The notes below the pieces were generated by a model that did not search any database, had not been told where the DNA came from, and saw only the letters and a list, made by a program, of their open reading frames with translations. Shown piece by piece: positions 60,824 through 64,000 of a stretch of 64,000 nt of DNA (positions within the stretch are counted from its first letter, which is position 1; the number at the start of each line of letters is the position of its first letter). The DNA is taken from positions 5,649,501-5,713,500 of the forward strand of contig NC_064001.1 of the NCBI RefSeq assembly GCF_932276165.1, read 5' to 3'. The position numbers were made by a program, and so were the translations under genes. This DNA is from Plutella xylostella (Eukaryota > Arthropoda > Insecta > Lepidoptera > Plutellidae).

Positions 60824-61205
60824 GAAGCGTCCGTAGTCGAGCGGGCCTCAGTGATCGTAACTGATCGCTGAGGTTAAGCAACAACTGACACGGTCAGCCA
60901 TTGGATGGGTGACCAATTTCAAGTGGTGCTTTTCTGGACGCTTCCGTGCTTCGGACGGCACGTTAAGCCGTGGGTCCCGGTTGCTGCTTCGGCAGCAGTC
61001 GTTAAACCTAGTCAGAGGCCTTCGGGCGGCTTGAAAACATCTGACAGTCGGGTTGCCCACTTACCCGACAACTCTCTCAGCACAAGCTTGCTTGTGTTGG
61101 GGTCCACCAACCCGCACTTGGCCAGCGTGGTGGACTAGGCCTAAACCCTTCCTTCATTGGAAGGAGACCCGTGCCCCAGCAGTGGGGACGTAATGGGTCG
61201 TGATG
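60824..61205 (+). mobile_element. 5S-rRNA-derived SINE with LINE-type tail
   Basis: The head contains CTGAGGTTAAGCAACAACTG and CATTGGATGGGTGACC in the spacing of the 5S rRNA internal control region (box A 'GTTAAGCAAC', box C 'GGATGGGTGACC'). It is therefore a 5S-derived (SINE3-type) SINE that RNA polymerase III with TFIIIA could read. A body of about 230 bp follows. The 3' end, GTGCCCCAGCAGTGGGGACG TAATGGGTCGTGATG, is the lepidopteran LINE tail. Flanking direct repeats AGAATAGAATA at 60813-60823 and 61206-61216 mark the insertion. A plus-strand frame over it is not a gene. Confidence 0.85.
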
Positions 61206-61216
61206 AGAATAGAATA

Positions 61217-61330
61217 CGACTTTATTGAGTTAACAGGACACAAATAACAATTTACAATACAGTGATACAACGCAATAGGCGGCTTTACCGCTAAAAACGA
61301 TCTCTTCCAGGAAATTAAATCTGTATTGAT
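61217..61330 (-). repeat. Retroposon 3' tail ('AGCGATAAG-CCGCC' family, minus strand)
   Basis: The minus strand reads CCTGGAAGAGATCGTTTTTA, then GCGGTAAAGCCGCCTATTGC, and ends CAATAAAGTCGTATTCTATT CT. The AATAAA signal and short-repeat end identify a retroposon 3' terminus. The 5S SINE inserted into its repeat end. Confidence 0.65.
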
Positions 61331-61675
61331 CGAATTTATCAGAAAAGCTGTAACGACTCGCCCGGCTTAGCACGAGTGCAATGTTATTTATATATAAATC
61401 TAAAAAAAACACATCAAAATCCGCTTCATAGCTTTAAACGGCTGGCTTGGTCTGCTATAATACAGTAAAAAATTACTATAAAACACACCACATAATTATT
61501 TTACAGTTTAAAATTTCATATATGAAAACATATTGTTTAATGTTAAAATAGTAGGTACAATAGTAAAAATGATCTCTAAACGCTAATTTTTGAGTGCATG
61601 AATTACTTATGGAATAAACCAGAGTGCAATACACGTATGGAATTGAATGAGTATGAATAGTATTAAAAAATACTT
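61331..61675. other. No gene seen
   Basis: AT-rich sequence between a retroposon tail and the hairpin element. It may include more of the same minus-strand retroposon. Confidence 0.3.
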
Positions 61676-61926
61676 ACCATTGTATAAAACCATGGAAATA
61701 ATACTTATTATTCCTATCAAACCTGTACTAGACCTACAGTACTTACTGTAGGTCTAGTTCAGGTTTGATAGATTGACGAAAACTATAAAACTTTACGTTA
61801 TCTCGCATACAAAGTGGCGCCTCTAATGGACTACTTTTGACAAATAATGTATGCAGGTGACAGAAGAAAACGTAAACTTTTATAGTTTTCAAAAATTGCA
61901 AAACCTGTACTACTGACCATTGTATA
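61676..61926. mobile_element. Hairpin-bearing insertion flanked by 11-bp direct repeats
   Basis: ACCATTGTATA occurs at 61676-61686 and again at 61916-61926, suggesting a target duplication around 229 bp. Inside are two nested inverted pairs. One is a 28-bp arm hairpin at 61714-61771. The other is GAAAACTATAAAACTTTACG near 61778 with its partner CGTAAACTTTTATAGTTTTC near 61871. The word AACCTGTACTA recurs near the right end. It belongs to no class I can name. Confidence 0.5.
61714..61771. repeat. 58-bp near-perfect hairpin
   Basis: Arms of 28 bp (61714-61741 and 61744-61771) with one mismatch and a 2-nt spacer; the left arm begins CTATCAAACCTGTACTAGAC. It is expected to be prone to cruciform formation and to deletion. 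Confidence 0.85.
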
Positions 61927-63239
61927 ATTAACACAAACACAACTGTCAAGATCGCGACGACTCACTACTTGCGCGATGTCACCAGACATGCCAAACGAAC
62001 ATGATATAAGTATATTTTTCCCCGACTGTACCTATCTCAAGCTTAAAGCTTTACGCTCACTTCCCACTAACGCTCAATACATGTCGCTTAATCTTTTTGC
62101 ACTAAGCGTTACATTTATCAGATGGAGCGGGAAAACAGGAGCTGATAGCCTAGGGTGCCTGCTACTGGAACTATCAATATTCAACCAGAAGTTATAGATG
62201 CATTCGTCGAAGATTACAGTTTCCGTCGAAGGATAAAGAAGCGGAAAGTCAGCATGATATAGACCGGCTGTGGAGGATACATGTTGCCGCTTTTATTATT
62301 TGAAATAGGTGCTAAGTAAAAATAGGTTATAAATAATAACATTTGCCTATAAATTATACTAAAAATAGATATAAAAATAATTCCTAAGTTTAATCATTTC
62401 TTCATTGCAAATAATTAAGAAGAAAATAAATTATCAAAGTTTCAAAATAACGTCAAGATACTGGGAAGATGTTTTACTAGAAATTTATGTTAAACAATTA
62501 ATCGGAACGCATTTGCGATGTCTGGAACAACCCTGTAACTAATACCCGATAGAGTTGAGGGGCGACACCGGTTCCACTGGGCGATTAAATACTATACTTG
62601 GAGTTACATAATTGCCGAGGCAGACAAGACGCCGGATAATCAAGCCACCATCGGCAGTTTAATAAACCACAGAATCTATAGCGATGAATATTAAATGGCG
62701 AAAAGCAAACACTGTGAATCGTTAATGTGTATTTTACGGTAATTACAAGCTTCGCCAAAGAATGCTTACGCCAATTTTACACGAGACTGTATAATGAGCT
62801 TTTGTAATGATAATAAGTAGTTACTTTTAATAATTACTGTACGAATTATTTCAGGTATTCAGATCAGATCCCAATGTAAACACAAACAACCGTGGATTTT
62901 AAACAGGAAAACATTTAACTTACGTACGGAAATGTAAAATACGGATCGTTAATTCTTCACACCTATCATAAAGGCATTGAAAGTCAATAAACTAATCAGT
63001 ATGGGCCGACGGACGTATTAAATTACAATACGGAAGAGCCCCATCTACAAGCGGCGAGGAGTAGGACGGATAAGCTAATGCGATACGAAAGATGGGGTCA
63101 CAACTATAATTTTACAAGCTTTTTCCTATGATTTTCACATTAATTTTAACAGTTTTTCCGTGGGAGTTCCGGTCTATAATGTAGACTAGTGTAGGTCTTG
63201 TACAATGCTTGCAATCCTTGCAATTGCTTGGTCTATATG
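61927..63239. other. No gene seen
   Basis: A 73-codon plus-strand frame at 61976-62197 has no recognisable features. Otherwise the DNA is AT-rich. Confidence 0.3.
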
Positions 63240-63454
63240 TACGGTGGCCTGCGCCTAAAAGTATACAGGCGGAGTTTTTAAAATAGCGATCCCTGATGAT
63301 TAAGGGACCAGCTACATCTGTTATAAATCCGGGGACGTGTTGGGTGTGATGTGTGTAGCAGTGGTGTTTATGTGGATGTGCTTGAGCAGCATGTGAGCTT
63401 GAGATCGCTGTTTTAAAAACTCCGCCTGTATACTTTAAGGCGCAGGCCACCGTA
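63240..63454 (+). mobile_element. CGGTGGCC-ended MITE, copy 2
   Basis: Left end TACGGTGGCCTGCGCCTAAA, right end its near reverse complement, TA at both ends, 215 bp. The interior (AGGGACCAGCTACATCTGTT ... GTGCTTGAGCAGCATGTGAG) is the inverse of copy 1 at 46907-47116 with few differences, so both are young. The minus-strand frame of 112 codons across it is an artefact. Confidence 0.85.
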
Positions 63455-64000
63455 CGTAGTGTAAGTACCTACTGGTAGAAGTTAAAAACATAAAAGTAAT
63501 CGCGCGATGATATTAATTATTTGTAGTGTGGTATTTAACACCTTCCTCATGGTTCCATAGCGCGAAATAAAAGAAAAACTAACGAACTTAATTGATTCCC
63601 GAAGCGCTTTGCATTCAATGGCATTTTTGCCATCCTTATACGAGATTAAATTAGACCAGACAAACCTGATCCGAGGTTTGAATAAAAGTAAGAACATCAA
63701 TAGACAGTTGCATGGGTGTAGCACAGACAGGTGCGGTGGCGATAGATTGATGTTTGCAGAGTACTGGCTGAGTGTTTGGTCATTATTACTCGTTACTTGC
63801 TTACACAGACAGACGGCTCGCAATAATTAAGTAATAAATATTTTCACTACATTGCCGTAACGAGCTTTGGATAATTAACCTTAAACTGATCTGATGATGA
63901 ATGTGAGTAATGGGAAACAAATATCAAAATCATACTGACTTGAAATATCGTACAGGAGTGGCCATCTAGCCATCTTCAAAGTGCATAAGAATGACTTAGC
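63455..64000. other. No gene seen
   Basis: Overlapping frames on both strands (63482-63830) give no recognisable protein. The window ends in AT-rich DNA. Confidence 0.3.

Noticed and set aside
60848..61138. ORFs on both strands over the 5S-derived SINE
   Set aside because: The DNA is explained by the SINE; the frames have no protein similarity.
63112..63450. 112-codon minus-strand ORF rich in His
   Set aside because: It lies across a MITE with terminal inverted repeats; the second copy at 46907 does not preserve it as a gene.

Overview
The window looks like nuclear DNA of a moth or butterfly (Lepidoptera). It is AT-rich, with sparse genes and dense short transposons. It carries Lep1-type Helitrons, lepidopteran LINE 3' tails (the CAGCAGTGGG tail and the 'AGCGATAAG-CCGCC' tail), TA-inserted foldback elements, a 5S-rRNA-derived SINE and a short TTAGG run. 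No bacterial-style operons, no tRNA genes and no CRISPR arrays were seen.

Layout. 1-2440: AT-rich intergenic DNA. 2441-7454: one apparently intact non-LTR retrotransposon (LINE) of the jockey/CR1-like group. It has a GC-rich leader, ORF1 (coiled coil plus FP25K-like nucleic-acid-binding domain), an unexpected third ORF of 176 codons with a strongly hydrophobic product, ORF2 (endonuclease plus reverse transcriptase) and an A-rich tail. The three ORFs lie in three different frames and are chained by two short stop/start overlaps of 14 and 8 nt. This extra ORF is the most unusual thing in the window. 7470-9870: intergenic DNA with decayed short elements. 9890-10852: a CpG-rich block holding the first coding exon of a host gene for a secreted, Thr/Ala-rich, mucin-like protein. 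It ends in a phase-0 splice donor.

From 10853 to the right edge (about 53 kb) I find no further convincing host exon on the plus strand. The simplest reading is that most of it is the first intron of that gene, or that intron plus intergenic DNA. It is littered with short elements: mariner-like MITEs with TA duplications (one nested inside another copy of its own family), a GGGTTACTCTATA-ended MITE family with at least six copies, a Harbinger-type MITE with an internal 13-bp satellite, two nearly identical copies of a CGGTGGCC-ended MITE in opposite orientation, two Helitrons (one split by a 5'-truncated LINE), two RTE-like LINE C-terminal relics, a 5S SINE and a near-perfect 58-bp hairpin element.

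For the working parts, the LINE's ORF1 would form the RNA particle and ORF2 would nick the target and reverse transcribe. The role of the middle ORF is unknown. The many non-autonomous elements carry no enzyme here and would depend on transposases or LINE proteins encoded elsewhere. Assignments rest on reading the sequence only; no database search was possible.
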